32,213 nt of DNA from Gammaproteobacteria bacterium (lineage in GTDB: Bacteria > Pseudomonadota > Gammaproteobacteria > Pseudomonadales > Pseudomonadaceae), in assembly GCA_018827205.1 (NCBI GenBank), contig JAHJXZ010000121.1, positions 1 through 32,213 of the forward strand, given 5' to 3'. Both the position numbers and the translations under genes were made by a program. Numbering within the stretch: the stretch's first letter is position 1; every line of letters begins with the position of its first letter. The notes under the pieces were generated by a model that saw only the letters and a list, made by a program, of their open reading frames with translations, did no database searches and had not been told where the DNA came from. This document shows, piece by piece, positions 15,828 to 23,227 of this stretch.

Positions 15828-17476
15828 ACGCCAGCCAACACGCCGAAACCCATGAAGTGTTCAATCAGGTGCCGTCGCTGGATGGCGCCAATTTGTACCG
15901 CGTCGATCTGCCGCTGCAAGAGTGGACCAAGCGTTTTGGCGGTGGCTGGGCCGAGCAGCGCCTGGATGTATATGGCGGGCTGGCCGGCGGTGAACTGATG
16001 GCCGCTGGCTTTCTCGCCAACGAAAACAAGCCGGTGTTCAAAAGCCACGACCGCTATGGCCATCGCGCCGATCTGGTGGAATTTCACCCGGCCTATCACC
16101 AGTTGATGAGCGCAGCCATCGAGCATGGCCTGCCGTCCATGCCCTGGACCGATCCGCGTGCCGGTGCCCAGGTGGCGCGCGCTGCCATGAGCTACCTGCA
16201 CAGCCAGGCCGAAGCCGGCAGTGGTTGCCCACTGACCATGACCTTCGCCAGCGTGCCGGCGCTGAAACTGCAGGCCGATGTGGCCGAGAAGTGGTTGCCA
16301 AAAATCCTCTCGACCCAATACGACCCGCGCAACCTGCCGATCGAGCAGAAAGCCGGCGCGACCATCGGCATGGCCATGACCGAGAAGCAGGGCGGTACTG
16401 ATGTGCGCGCCAACACCACGCGGGCGTATCCGGTTGGCCTCGGTGGCCCAGGCCAGGCCTATGAGCTGGTCGGTCACAAGTGGTTCTGCTCTGCGCCGAT
16501 GTGCGATGCCTTTCTGACCCTGGCATATACCGCTAAGGGGCTGACCTGTTTTCTGCTGCCGCGCCACCGTCCGGATGGTTCGCGTAACGAGTTCTATATC
16601 CAGCGCCTGAAAAACAAGCTGGGCAACTGGTCGAATGCCTCCAGCGAAGTAGAGTTCCGCGGTGCCCTAGCCTGGATGGTCGGCGAAGAAGGCCGCGGCG
16701 TGCCAACCATTATCGAGATGGTCGCGCTGACCCGCTTCGACTGCATGATCGGCTCCAGCGCGCTGATGCGTCAGGCGCTGACCCAGGCCGCGCACCACTG
16801 TGCCCATCGCCAGGTTGGTGGTCGCGTACTGAGCGAGCAGCCGTTGATGCAGAACGTACTGGCTGACCTGGCCCTGGAAAGTGAGGCGGCGCTAGCGTTG
16901 ACCATGCGTATGGGTAAAGCGCTGGATAACGCCCATGATGAGCAGGAAGACAAGTTCGCCCGGCTCGTCACCGCTGTGGGCAAATACTGGATCTGCAAAC
17001 GGGCGCCGGCGATGATCAACGAGGCCGCCGAATGCATGGGCGGCGCCGGTTATGTCGAGGAAACCATCCTGCCGCGCCTGTACCGCGAAGCACCGGTCAA
17101 TTCCACCTGGGAAGGCTCGGGCAACGTGCAATGCCTGGACGTGTTGCGTGCCCTGTCCAAGGAACCAGGTGTGCTTGATGCGCTGTTCCATGAGCTGGGC
17201 GACGGTCAGGGTGATGCAAGGCTCAAGGCGCATATCGCCAAGTTGCAGGCGGATTTCCGCGACACCGCCGATATCCAGTATCGCGCTCGCCAACTCACCG
17301 AAGACGTGGCGCTGGCGCTGCAAGCCAAGTTGCTGCTGGAAGCCGGTAATGCGGCGGTGTCCGATGCCTTTATCGCCAGCCGCCTGGGCGGCCAGGGTGG
17401 TCGTGTCTACGGCACCTTGCCGCGCGGGGTGGAAGTTGAGGCGTTGTTGGCGCGCAGCACACCGCACCTGGTGTGA
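15824..17476 (+). CDS. AidB-like acyl-CoA dehydrogenase
   Basis: A 550-residue flavoprotein of the acyl-CoA dehydrogenase superfamily, AidB branch. The N-terminal ~170 residues align in pattern with AidB (HEVFNQVPSLDGANLYRVD, FHPAYHQLM, GSGCPLTMTFASVP). The core has GMAMTEKQGGTDVRANTT (~181-199), KNKLGNWSNASSEVEF, and the C-terminal GGAGYVEETILPRLYREAP then WEGSGNVQCLDVLRAL. E. coli AidB binds DNA and protects against alkylating agents; whether this one does so or oxidises a branched acyl-CoA is not decidable here. It is co-translated with the TetR gene, not with ada/alkB genes. A terminator-like hairpin follows 57 bases after the stop. Confidence 0.9.
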   Translation: MNASQHAETHEVFNQVPSLDGANLYRVDLPLQEWTKRFGGGWAEQRLDVYGGLAGGELMAAGFLANENKPVFKSHDRYGHRADLVEFHPAYHQLMSAAIEHGLPSMPWTDPRAGAQVARAAMSYLHSQAEAGSGCPLTMTFASVPALKLQADVAEKWLPKILSTQYDPRNLPIEQKAGATIGMAMTEKQGGTDVRANTTRAYPVGLGGPGQAYELVGHKWFCSAPMCDAFLTLAYTAKGLTCFLLPRHRPDGSRNEFYIQRLKNKLGNWSNASSEVEFRGALAWMVGEEGRGVPTIIEMVALTRFDCMIGSSALMRQALTQAAHHCAHRQVGGRVLSEQPLMQNVLADLALESEAALALTMRMGKALDNAHDEQEDKFARLVTAVGKYWICKRAPAMINEAAECMGGAGYVEETILPRLYREAPVNSTWEGSGNVQCLDVLRALSKEPGVLDALFHELGDGQGDARLKAHIAKLQADFRDTADIQYRARQLTEDVALALQAKLLLEAGNAAVSDAFIASRLGGQGGRVYGTLPRGVEVEALLARSTPHLV

Positions 17477-17533
17477 GGTGTATGCCCGTCTAGCAAGGGC
17501 TTTTGCGCGAATTGCAGTGTTCTGCTTTACCTT

Positions 17534-17558
17534 GAGCCCGGCCCTCTGCGCCGGGCTC
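17534..17558 (+). terminator. Terminator hairpin after the acyl-CoA dehydrogenase gene
   Basis: Perfect 9-bp arms GAGCCCGGC (17534-17542) and GCCGGGCTC (17550-17558) with a 7-nt loop, followed by TGTCATTTC. The stem is strong but the T-tract is poor. Its position between the stop and the riboswitch suits a transcription end. Confidence 0.6.
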
Positions 17559-17593
17559 TGTCATTTCTGCGTGCGGCCGGGTAAGGTGGCCGC

Positions 17594-17774
17594 CGATGGT
17601 TCCGCAGCGTGTTACGCGAGCGGATGAAAAGGGAACATGGTGGGTACTGCTACACGTACCGAAGCCATGGCTGCCCCCGCAACTGTAAGCGGCGAGCGAC
17701 GCCCACATGCCACTGACCGCAAGGTTGGGAAGGCGGGCGAAGTAGTAAACCGTGAGCCAGGAGACCTGCCATCG
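17594..17774 (+). ncRNA. Cobalamin (B12) riboswitch
   Basis: This 181-base element has the conserved cobalamin riboswitch parts in order: GAAAAGGGAAC (17625-17635), the core GCTGCCCCCGCAACTGTAAG (17670-17689) followed by CGG, GCCACTGA (17709-17716), TTGGGAAGGCGG (17725-17736) and the B12 box GAGCCAGGAGACCTGCC (17754-17770). CGATGG (17594-17599) pairs with CCATCG (17769-17774) as the closing P1 stem. It sits 67 bases upstream of a CbiM-like gene and would repress it when B12 is plentiful. A small hairpin (GGGCA/TGCCC, 17780-17792) follows; no U-tract is visible, so control of ribosome binding is more likely than termination. This and the hairpin at 17534 account for the 365-base gene-free stretch 17477-17841. 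Confidence 0.95.
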
Positions 17775-17841
17775 AAGCCGGGCACGATGCCCAATCCCTC
17801 AATCCAGATCATTGCGCGGTGGGCGCGGTACAGGAATCTCT

Positions 17842-18522
17842 ATGCACATCGAACCAGAAGTCGTTACTGGCGCCAAACTCTTCCTCAGTTATGCAACCGC
17901 CGCGGGTGCCTTTGGCCTCACGGCTAAGCTTGCCCTCGACAGCGTACGCAGCAACGGCGGCATTGCTGCCCTGACCTTACGTAGCCTGCTGACCACTGCG
18001 TTAGTGTTTTGCTTCTTCGAGGTCTTTCCGCATCAGGCGGTTGGCGTTTCCGAAGTACACCTGATCCTCGGCTCAACCCTGCTGCTGCTGTTTGGCGCGG
18101 GTGCTACGGCTATCGGTCTGGCGCTTGGCCTGTTGCTGCAGGGGCTATTGTTCGCTCAGTTCGACTTGCCGCAGTACGGCATGAACGTGACCACGCTGCT
18201 GGTACCGCTGTGGGGTATCAGCCTGCTGGCCAAGCGCCTGATTGCGCCGGGCACCGCGTATGTGGACCTCTCCTACAAGCAGGCGCTGGCGCTGTCGACG
18301 GCTTATCAGGGTGGCATCGTTGCCTGGGTCGGTTTCTGGGCGGTCTACGGTAACGGCTTCTCCGGCGAGAACCTGGCTGCCGTCGGTAGCTTCGGTTTGG
18401 CCTATATGAGCGTGATCCTGATCGAGCCACTGGTCGATCTGGGTGTGCTGGCCGCCGCCAAGGCGCTGTCCGCCTATAGCCGTGGGCCGTTGTTCAACGC
18501 GCGGCTGCACCAGCCTGCCTGA
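17842..18522 (+). CDS. CbiM-like ECF transporter permease (lone), B12-regulated
   Basis: A 226-residue membrane protein that I place in the CbiM/NikM family (metal-specificity component of ECF transporters). It keeps the N-terminal Met-His whose amino group and imidazole bind the metal in this family, the SYATAAGAFGLTAKLAL segment and SEVHLILG with His73. The usual AHGGLTTLGAN region, however, reads AQFDLPQYGMN (105-115), losing a conserved histidine. Around six membrane segments are visible. A B12 riboswitch directly upstream points to cobalt or corrinoid supply. No cbiN, cbiQ, cbiO or cobalamin-synthesis gene is adjacent. The ATG follows AGGA by 6 nt. Its stop is 4 bases from the convergent gene. 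Confidence 0.82.
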   Translation: MHIEPEVVTGAKLFLSYATAAGAFGLTAKLALDSVRSNGGIAALTLRSLLTTALVFCFFEVFPHQAVGVSEVHLILGSTLLLLFGAGATAIGLALGLLLQGLLFAQFDLPQYGMNVTTLLVPLWGISLLAKRLIAPGTAYVDLSYKQALALSTAYQGGIVAWVGFWAVYGNGFSGENLAAVGSFGLAYMSVILIEPLVDLGVLAAAKALSAYSRGPLFNARLHQPA

Positions 18523-18526
18523 TTGA

Positions 18527-19270
18527 TCACCGGCGGCGCTGCCAGATCAGCTTGCCGGTATTGCTCTCAGTGACCAGGTACTGGTCACTGAAGCGATAGT
18601 AGGCGGCAGGCTGATAGTCGCCGCGGCCTTGCATCTGCACCTCCAGCAAGCCGTTGTTGCTCTGCCAACGCCCGCTGTATTGCAGCTCGCCAGGGCTGTC
18701 GTAGTTCCAGTCTGAGCCGCCTGCCACGCTGCGCGTCCATTGCGAAACGCTGCCGTCATCACTCAGTTGCAGAATCATCTGGGTGGTCATAGACGCGAAA
18801 TTGGCGCCGCCGCTGTTGATGATCTTCTCGTGTATCCAGGTGCCGATCAGCGCTGGGTCGCGTGTTGCACTGCTGCTTGGGCGGCTACTTTGCGTGGCCG
18901 CTGCAGCGCTAATGTTTTGCCGGTGGAACAGCGCCTTGCGTTCCAGGGTTGCTCCGGTAGTCGGATTGCGCGCGGCGATATGGGTGTTGAGCACGCCATT
19001 GGCGTAGGTGGCATTCATATTGGCGATCAACTGTCCGGATTGCGGTTCGCTGATCTGCGCGCTGAGCAGTTGGCCGTCAAAGCTGCCGCTGATCTGCAGG
19101 CGCAACGTGCCGTCCTCGATATATTCCCCGCTGACTTGCTGGCCTTGGCTGCGCAGGTGCATTTCGGCTGGCTGGCCGTCCAGCGTGGTCAGGTAGTGGC
19201 CGTCCAGGGTGTCGGCCAGCAGAAAACTGGGTAACAGGCACAGCACAAGTGTGAGCAGGGCGCGTGGCAT
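18527..19270 (-). CDS. Secreted beta-rich protein of unknown function
   Basis: A 247-residue protein with a clean signal peptide (MPRALLTLVLCLLPSFLLA, then DTLDGHY), so periplasmic or outer-envelope. I do not recognise the family. The mature part looks like two beta-rich halves: residues ~20-115 with alternating polar/hydrophobic strands (HYLTTLDGQPAEMHLRSQG, VSGEYIEDGTLRLQISGSF) and ~138-245 beginning DPALIGTWIHEKIINSGG, joined by a serine-rich linker (SSRPSSSATRD). The second half resembles lipocalin- or META-like beta barrels in texture (LIGTW, YSGRWQSNNGLLEVQM) but this is only an impression. It converges on the CbiM-like gene with a 4-base gap and is divergent from the DUF3703-like gene. 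Confidence 0.8.
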   Translation of the reverse strand: MPRALLTLVLCLLPSFLLADTLDGHYLTTLDGQPAEMHLRSQGQQVSGEYIEDGTLRLQISGSFDGQLLSAQISEPQSGQLIANMNATYANGVLNTHIAARNPTTGATLERKALFHRQNISAAAATQSSRPSSSATRDPALIGTWIHEKIINSGGANFASMTTQMILQLSDDGSVSQWTRSVAGGSDWNYDSPGELQYSGRWQSNNGLLEVQMQGRGDYQPAAYYRFSDQYLVTESNTGKLIWQRRR

Positions 19271-19377
19271 GCGTTTTCCTCAGGAGCTGGGGTTGTTGAA
19301 GATTAGCTGTTGTTGCTTGACCTGGGGGCGGCCTCGCACTTGCAGACTGACTGTGCAGCTTAACGAGGAGCGTTGCC

Positions 19378-19704
19378 ATGACCCGCGAACACGCCTTTTG
19401 GCAAGAATACCAACTGGCCCGCGCCCAGCGCGGCCTTGATCCAGCTACCGAGCTACGCCATCTGGAGCGAGCGCATATTCTCGGTCAGCGTTATTTCAAC
19501 GAGCACCTGCGCAGTCATTTGTGGATGCTTGCATGGGCTTGGCGCCAGCGTGACTGGGCCGAAGGGCTGGCGCAGTTGCTGCGCATTCCCGGTAGTCTGG
19601 GCTCGTTGTTAGGCCTATTACCCTCGGGGAATCCGGGTACGCGTCGCGTCGGTCCGCTGACCCCGCAGGATATTCCTGAGGATCTGCAAGCGCTGCTCAA
19701 GTAG
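19378..19704 (+). CDS. DUF3703-like small protein
   Basis: A 108-residue basic, tryptophan-rich protein that I place, with moderate certainty, in DUF3703. Motifs are ARAQRGLDPATELRHLERAH (~16-35), HLWMLAWAWRQRDWAEGLAQ (~46-65) and PGNPGTRRVGPL-like GNPGTRRVGPLTPQDIP near the end. The helical hydrophobic-tryptophan segment is typical of the family, whose function is unknown. The start has a good GAGGAG at 8-13 bases upstream. The next gene, amn, begins 83 bases on, so they may be co-transcribed. Confidence 0.8.
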   Translation: MTREHAFWQEYQLARAQRGLDPATELRHLERAHILGQRYFNEHLRSHLWMLAWAWRQRDWAEGLAQLLRIPGSLGSLLGLLPSGNPGTRRVGPLTPQDIPEDLQALLK

Positions 19705-19787
19705 CCAGCACAGGCAACACCGCGCTATCGCAAACGCGGCGGATCAGGGCAAGATAGAGCCATTACGTTCAGCCAGGAAGGTGCCTT

Positions 19788-21263
19788 GTGAACCCTTGCT
19801 CCGATGACTTTATTGTCGCCAAAACCGCTGAAGAAGCGGTGGATCGTCTGGCCGCTCTGCACCTGCAGGCGACCACCGCTCTCAGTCAGGCGCTCAAGCG
19901 CTACCTGAAAGAGCGCATCAAGCCAGATGCCGCCCAGCAGTGCCAGTTCCGTTACCCAGAGCTGCGCCTGATCTATCTGTGTCAGGGCGAAGTGCCGACC
20001 ACTGTGCGTGCTTATGCCAAGGTGCAGGTGCCGGGCACTTACAGCATCACCGTCACGCACCCTGCGGCGTTTCGTAAGTACCTGCTGGAGCAGCTGCGTC
20101 CGCTGATGAGCGACTTCACCGTGCGGGTTGAAGTGGGCATCAGTCAGCAGAACATCCCTTACCCCTATGTGGTTGAGCAGGGCGACGAGCTGGCTGGCTC
20201 CGGTGTGACCGCCGCCGAACTGGCGCGGGTGTTCCCCAGCACCGACCTCTCCGCTGCCACCGATGGCACTGCTGATGGTTTGTATGACTGGGAAAACACC
20301 GACCCGCTGCCGCTGGCGCTGTTCGATGCGGCGCGGGTGGATTTTTCCCTGCGCCGTCTGGTGCATTACACCGGCAGCGACTGGCGACATGTGCAGCCGT
20401 GGATACTGCTGACCAACTACCACCGTTATGTCGACCAGTTTATTCGCCATGGTTTGGACATGCTGGTGGGCGAGTCGCGCTTCACCCGCATGGTGCTACC
20501 GGGCAATGTAGTCATCGAGCGTGGCATGGCCGAAGGCGAGATGCAGGCAATCATCGAGACAGTGGTTTGGCACCGTTATCAGATGCCTGCCTATCACCTG
20601 CAGAGTGATAAGGAGGGTGACGGCATTACCCTGGTCAATATTGGCGTCGGCCCGTCCAACGCCAAGAACATCACCGACCACCTGGCCGTGCTGCGTCCGC
20701 ATTGCTGGCTGATGATTGGCCACTGCGGCGGCCTGCGCCAATCGCAGACCATCGGCGACTATGTACTGGCCCACGCCTACATGCGTCGCGACGGTATTCT
20801 CGACCGCGTCCTGCCGCCGAATATCCCGCTGCCGGCCCTGGCCGAAGTGCAGCAGGCGTTGCAGGAGGCTGCCAAACAGGTCACTGGTGAACAGGGCGAT
20901 GAGCTGAAAAAGCGCCTGCGTACCGGTACCGTGCTGACCTACGACGACCGTAACTGGGAGCTGCGCTGGGCTCAGGAACGGCCGCTGATCAACCTGTCGC
21001 GCGCCGTGGCGGTGGATATGGAAAGCGGCACCATCGCCGCGCAAGGTTATCGTCTGCGGGTGCCTTACGGCACGCTGCTGTGTGTATCGGACAAGCCGCT
21101 GCACAGCGAAATCAAGCTGCCGGGGGCGGCGGGAGCGTTCTACGAACGCGCCGTCACCCAGCACCTGCACATCGGCATCACCGCCCTCGACCTGCTGCGC
21201 AACCAGCTCAACTCGTTGCACTCACGCAAGCTGCGCAGCTTCGACGAGCCGCCGTTCCGTTAG
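19788..21263 (+). CDS. amn: AMP nucleosidase
   Basis: Amn hydrolyses AMP to adenine and ribose 5-phosphate, regulating adenylate pools. The 491-residue protein has the AMP nucleosidase N-terminal domain (~1-175, with YPELRLIYLCQGEVPTTVRAYAKV) and the C-terminal phosphorylase-like domain with GVGPSNAKNITDHLAVLRPH, MIGHCGGLRQSQTIGDYVLA, VAVDMESGTIAAQGYRLRVP and LLCVSDKPLHSEIKLPG. The start is a GTG at 19788, chosen because AGGAAGG ends 7 bases upstream and no ATG is suitably placed. Length agrees with the E. coli enzyme (about 484). Confidence 0.96.
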   Translation: MNPCSDDFIVAKTAEEAVDRLAALHLQATTALSQALKRYLKERIKPDAAQQCQFRYPELRLIYLCQGEVPTTVRAYAKVQVPGTYSITVTHPAAFRKYLLEQLRPLMSDFTVRVEVGISQQNIPYPYVVEQGDELAGSGVTAAELARVFPSTDLSAATDGTADGLYDWENTDPLPLALFDAARVDFSLRRLVHYTGSDWRHVQPWILLTNYHRYVDQFIRHGLDMLVGESRFTRMVLPGNVVIERGMAEGEMQAIIETVVWHRYQMPAYHLQSDKEGDGITLVNIGVGPSNAKNITDHLAVLRPHCWLMIGHCGGLRQSQTIGDYVLAHAYMRRDGILDRVLPPNIPLPALAEVQQALQEAAKQVTGEQGDELKKRLRTGTVLTYDDRNWELRWAQERPLINLSRAVAVDMESGTIAAQGYRLRVPYGTLLCVSDKPLHSEIKLPGAAGAFYERAVTQHLHIGITALDLLRNQLNSLHSRKLRSFDEPPFR

Positions 21264-21315
21264 TCGGGGCGATTTTGTGGCGCGCCGCACAGGATTAGGC
21301 GGCAGGGCTGCGAGT

Positions 21316-21344
21316 GGTCGCGCAGAGGGTTAGGCTGCGCGACC
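21316..21344. other. Hairpin between amn and the next gene
   Basis: Perfect 9-bp arms GGTCGCGCA (21316-21324) and TGCGCGACC (21336-21344) with an 11-nt loop. There is no T-run after it. It may attenuate read-through from amn or form part of the leader of the following membrane-protein gene. Confidence 0.4.
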
Positions 21345-21372
21345 TGCAAACATGACAAGGAGTGTTGTATTC

Positions 21373-22200
21373 ATGGATCGAGCCCAGGTTTTACTCGAAG
21401 GCTTGTGGGAACCTTTCAGTTTTCTTCCCCTATTTGGCTACAGCTGTCTTGGTCTGCTACTCGGTGCTGTCGCCGGGCTGCTGCTGACCTTGCAATTGCA
21501 ACGCTCAGGCTGGCTGGCGCGGCGCAACCGCTGGCATCACTGGCTACTCAAACTGTACTTTCTGCTGTTACCCGTTAGCGGCGCCTTTCTCGGCGTGCAG
21601 GCGGGGTTGCTCTATGGCGGCCAGCAACAGGTTCATCGCCATCTGGATAGTTATGCGCCGCTGGTACAAGGCGTGGCGGATGGTATCTGGCAGGACTTCT
21701 CCACTTACTTGCAGGCTCAAGATCAACAGGTCATGACGCGCGAACTGCAGAGCACCAGTGTGCAGGCCGTACTTAATCATATGGCTGCCCAGTACCTGCA
21801 AGCGCAGCTTCTGGCCCGTGCGCTGCAGTTGGAGGAGGCCTCGTTGAGCGAGCGCATCGGCCTCCAGCTATTCGACTACTTACAGGCCAGCCTGCTGAGC
21901 GCAGCGGTGCGCGATACGGCAGTAGAGCAGGCCAATAAATACACTGGGGTGGACCGCCAGGTGGTGTTCGATGTACTCGATGCGCGGGTTGAGCAACTGT
22001 TCCAGGCTGACTTCCTGTTGGGCTTGCTCAAGCGTCAGTTGGCTCAGGTGCTCAAGCCGTTTTACCTAACGCTACTCGCGTTGCTGGGGTTGTTGCTTGC
22101 CATGATCGGCGCCGAACTGTGGCTGTCGCGCAGGCTGCGGCAATGGCCCCAAGGGTTCGTTGAGGTTCAAGCAGTACCGGGTACATTGCCGGCGCAGTAG
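21373..22200 (+). CDS. Uncharacterised membrane protein with helical periplasmic or cytoplasmic middle domain
   Basis: A 275-residue protein of unknown function. Hydrophobic segments lie at about 17-43 (FLPLFGYSCLGLLLGAVAGL), 58-78 (LLKLYFLLLPVSGAFLGVQ) and 233-255 (TLLALLGLLLAMIGAELWL). The 150 residues between the second and third are amphipathic helix-forming and rich in Gln and Leu, with no cysteines and no recognised motif. An in-frame ATG at 21352 exists, but I chose 21373 because AGGAG lies ten bases before it, while 21352 has none. From memory a similar gene follows amn in P. aeruginosa. It converges on the LysR gene with 8 bases between stops. Confidence 0.8.
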   Translation: MDRAQVLLEGLWEPFSFLPLFGYSCLGLLLGAVAGLLLTLQLQRSGWLARRNRWHHWLLKLYFLLLPVSGAFLGVQAGLLYGGQQQVHRHLDSYAPLVQGVADGIWQDFSTYLQAQDQQVMTRELQSTSVQAVLNHMAAQYLQAQLLARALQLEEASLSERIGLQLFDYLQASLLSAAVRDTAVEQANKYTGVDRQVVFDVLDARVEQLFQADFLLGLLKRQLAQVLKPFYLTLLALLGLLLAMIGAELWLSRRLRQWPQGFVEVQAVPGTLPAQ

Positions 22201-22208
22201 TGCTGGGT

Positions 22209-23093
22209 TTATCGCGGTCTCGGCGCGCCGTGTGCCTTCTGGTGCAGCGCGCTTTCCAGCCACTGACAGAAGCTGCGGGTCAGTGGCTCGTGTTCGCTGT
22301 CGCGGTGGATCAGCCAGGCCCAGTTGGCGCCGCGAATGGTCTGCTCCACCAGCGGTTGTAATGTTCCGCTGTTGCGCGCCTGTTCGGCCAGCAACTGGCT
22401 GACCAGGGCAATACCAAGCCCCTGGCAAGCGGCATCCAGCAGCAGGCCCAGGTCCGAGAAGTTCAGGCCTTGGCTTTGTTGGCCGACATCCGCGCCGCCC
22501 TGAACCTGCCAGTGACTCCAATCCATCTCCCTTTCGCCGTGCAATGTCGTGCGCTCGGCCGCTGCCTGGCTTAACAAGCTGGGGTGGCACGCAGGGTAGA
22601 GGCGATCTTCCAGTAATACGCGAAAGCTGCACTCGGCCTGAGCACTGAGGTCGTCACGCACAGCGATATCAATGGTCTGGGTGGCCATGTCCGGGGTTTC
22701 ATCGGTGGTTAGCAGCCACAGATCAACCTCAGGATGCAGGCGATGAAACTCACCCAGGCGCGGCACCAGCCAGTGGCGAGCGAAGGCTGGCGTGGTGTTG
22801 ACCACCAGTTGGTTGGGCTTGCGGTATTGCTCCAGGCGGCGGATGCCGACCGCAAGTTGCTGTAGCAGTGACTGGGTGGTGCTGAGCAGGTCATGTCCGG
22901 CATCGGTGAGCGCCACACTGCGCCCGCTCCTGAAGAACAGCGGCTGTTCGAGAAAGCCTTCCAGGCTGCGGATCTGTTGACTGATTGCCGACTGGGTGAG
23001 GTGCAGCTCTTCGGCGGCTTTGTGGAAACTGCCTAGGCGGGCGGCGGCTTCGAAGCCGCGAAGGGCGTTCAGGGGAGGCCAGTGCTTGAGCAT
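22209..23093 (-). CDS. LysR-type regulator (GcvA-like), probable regulator of the agu2-type operon
   Basis: A 294-residue LysR-type regulator. The N-terminal helix-turn-helix is of the GcvA kind: PPLNALRGFEAAARLGSFHK, then AAEELHLTQSAISQQIRSLE (~26-45) and PLFFRSGRSVALTDAG. The co-inducer domain follows, containing NTTPAFARHWLVPRLGEF (~98-115) and GLGIALVSQLLAE (~236-248). It is divergent from the agmatine deiminase operon across 134 bases, the usual arrangement for a LysR regulator of that operon; agmatine or a related metabolite is the likely inducer (inference). Two CTAAT sequences, the element bound by GcvA, occur in the shared region. Confidence 0.92.
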   Translation of the reverse strand: MLKHWPPLNALRGFEAAARLGSFHKAAEELHLTQSAISQQIRSLEGFLEQPLFFRSGRSVALTDAGHDLLSTTQSLLQQLAVGIRRLEQYRKPNQLVVNTTPAFARHWLVPRLGEFHRLHPEVDLWLLTTDETPDMATQTIDIAVRDDLSAQAECSFRVLLEDRLYPACHPSLLSQAAAERTTLHGEREMDWSHWQVQGGADVGQQSQGLNFSDLGLLLDAACQGLGIALVSQLLAEQARNSGTLQPLVEQTIRGANWAWLIHRDSEHEPLTRSFCQWLESALHQKAHGAPRPR

Positions 23094-23108
23094 GATTGAT
23101 AAGTCCTG

Positions 23109-23148
23109 CTAATCAGAAGTGTGCAAAATCTATCGTTAGTCGCCTAAT
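23109..23148. promoter_or_regulatory. Candidate LysR operator with two CTAAT elements
   Basis: CTAAT occurs at 23109-23113 and 23144-23148 in the divergent regulator/operon region; the second is within TTAGTCGCCTAA, a short dyad. CTAAT is the core recognised by GcvA, whose DNA-binding domain this regulator resembles. Tentative, from motif and position only. Confidence 0.35.
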
Positions 23149-23175
23149 TTTTACAGGCCTAGCATACAAGCCATC

Positions 23176-23192
23176 ACCGCTTTTGCGGTTTT
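23176..23192 (+). other. Small leader hairpin with T-run upstream of the deiminase gene
   Basis: ACCGC-TTTT-GCGGT followed by TTT lies 36 bases before the first gene of the operon. It resembles a weak intrinsic terminator in the leader and could be an attenuator if transcription starts upstream of 23176. No leader peptide is apparent. Confidence 0.3.
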
Positions 23193-23227
23193 CAGTGATA
23201 ACAAAGTCTTAACTGAAAGGTATTTGT

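Noticed and set aside
17612-17812. Minus-strand open frame across the riboswitch
   Set aside because: It is the complement of the structured B12 riboswitch; no protein-like features.
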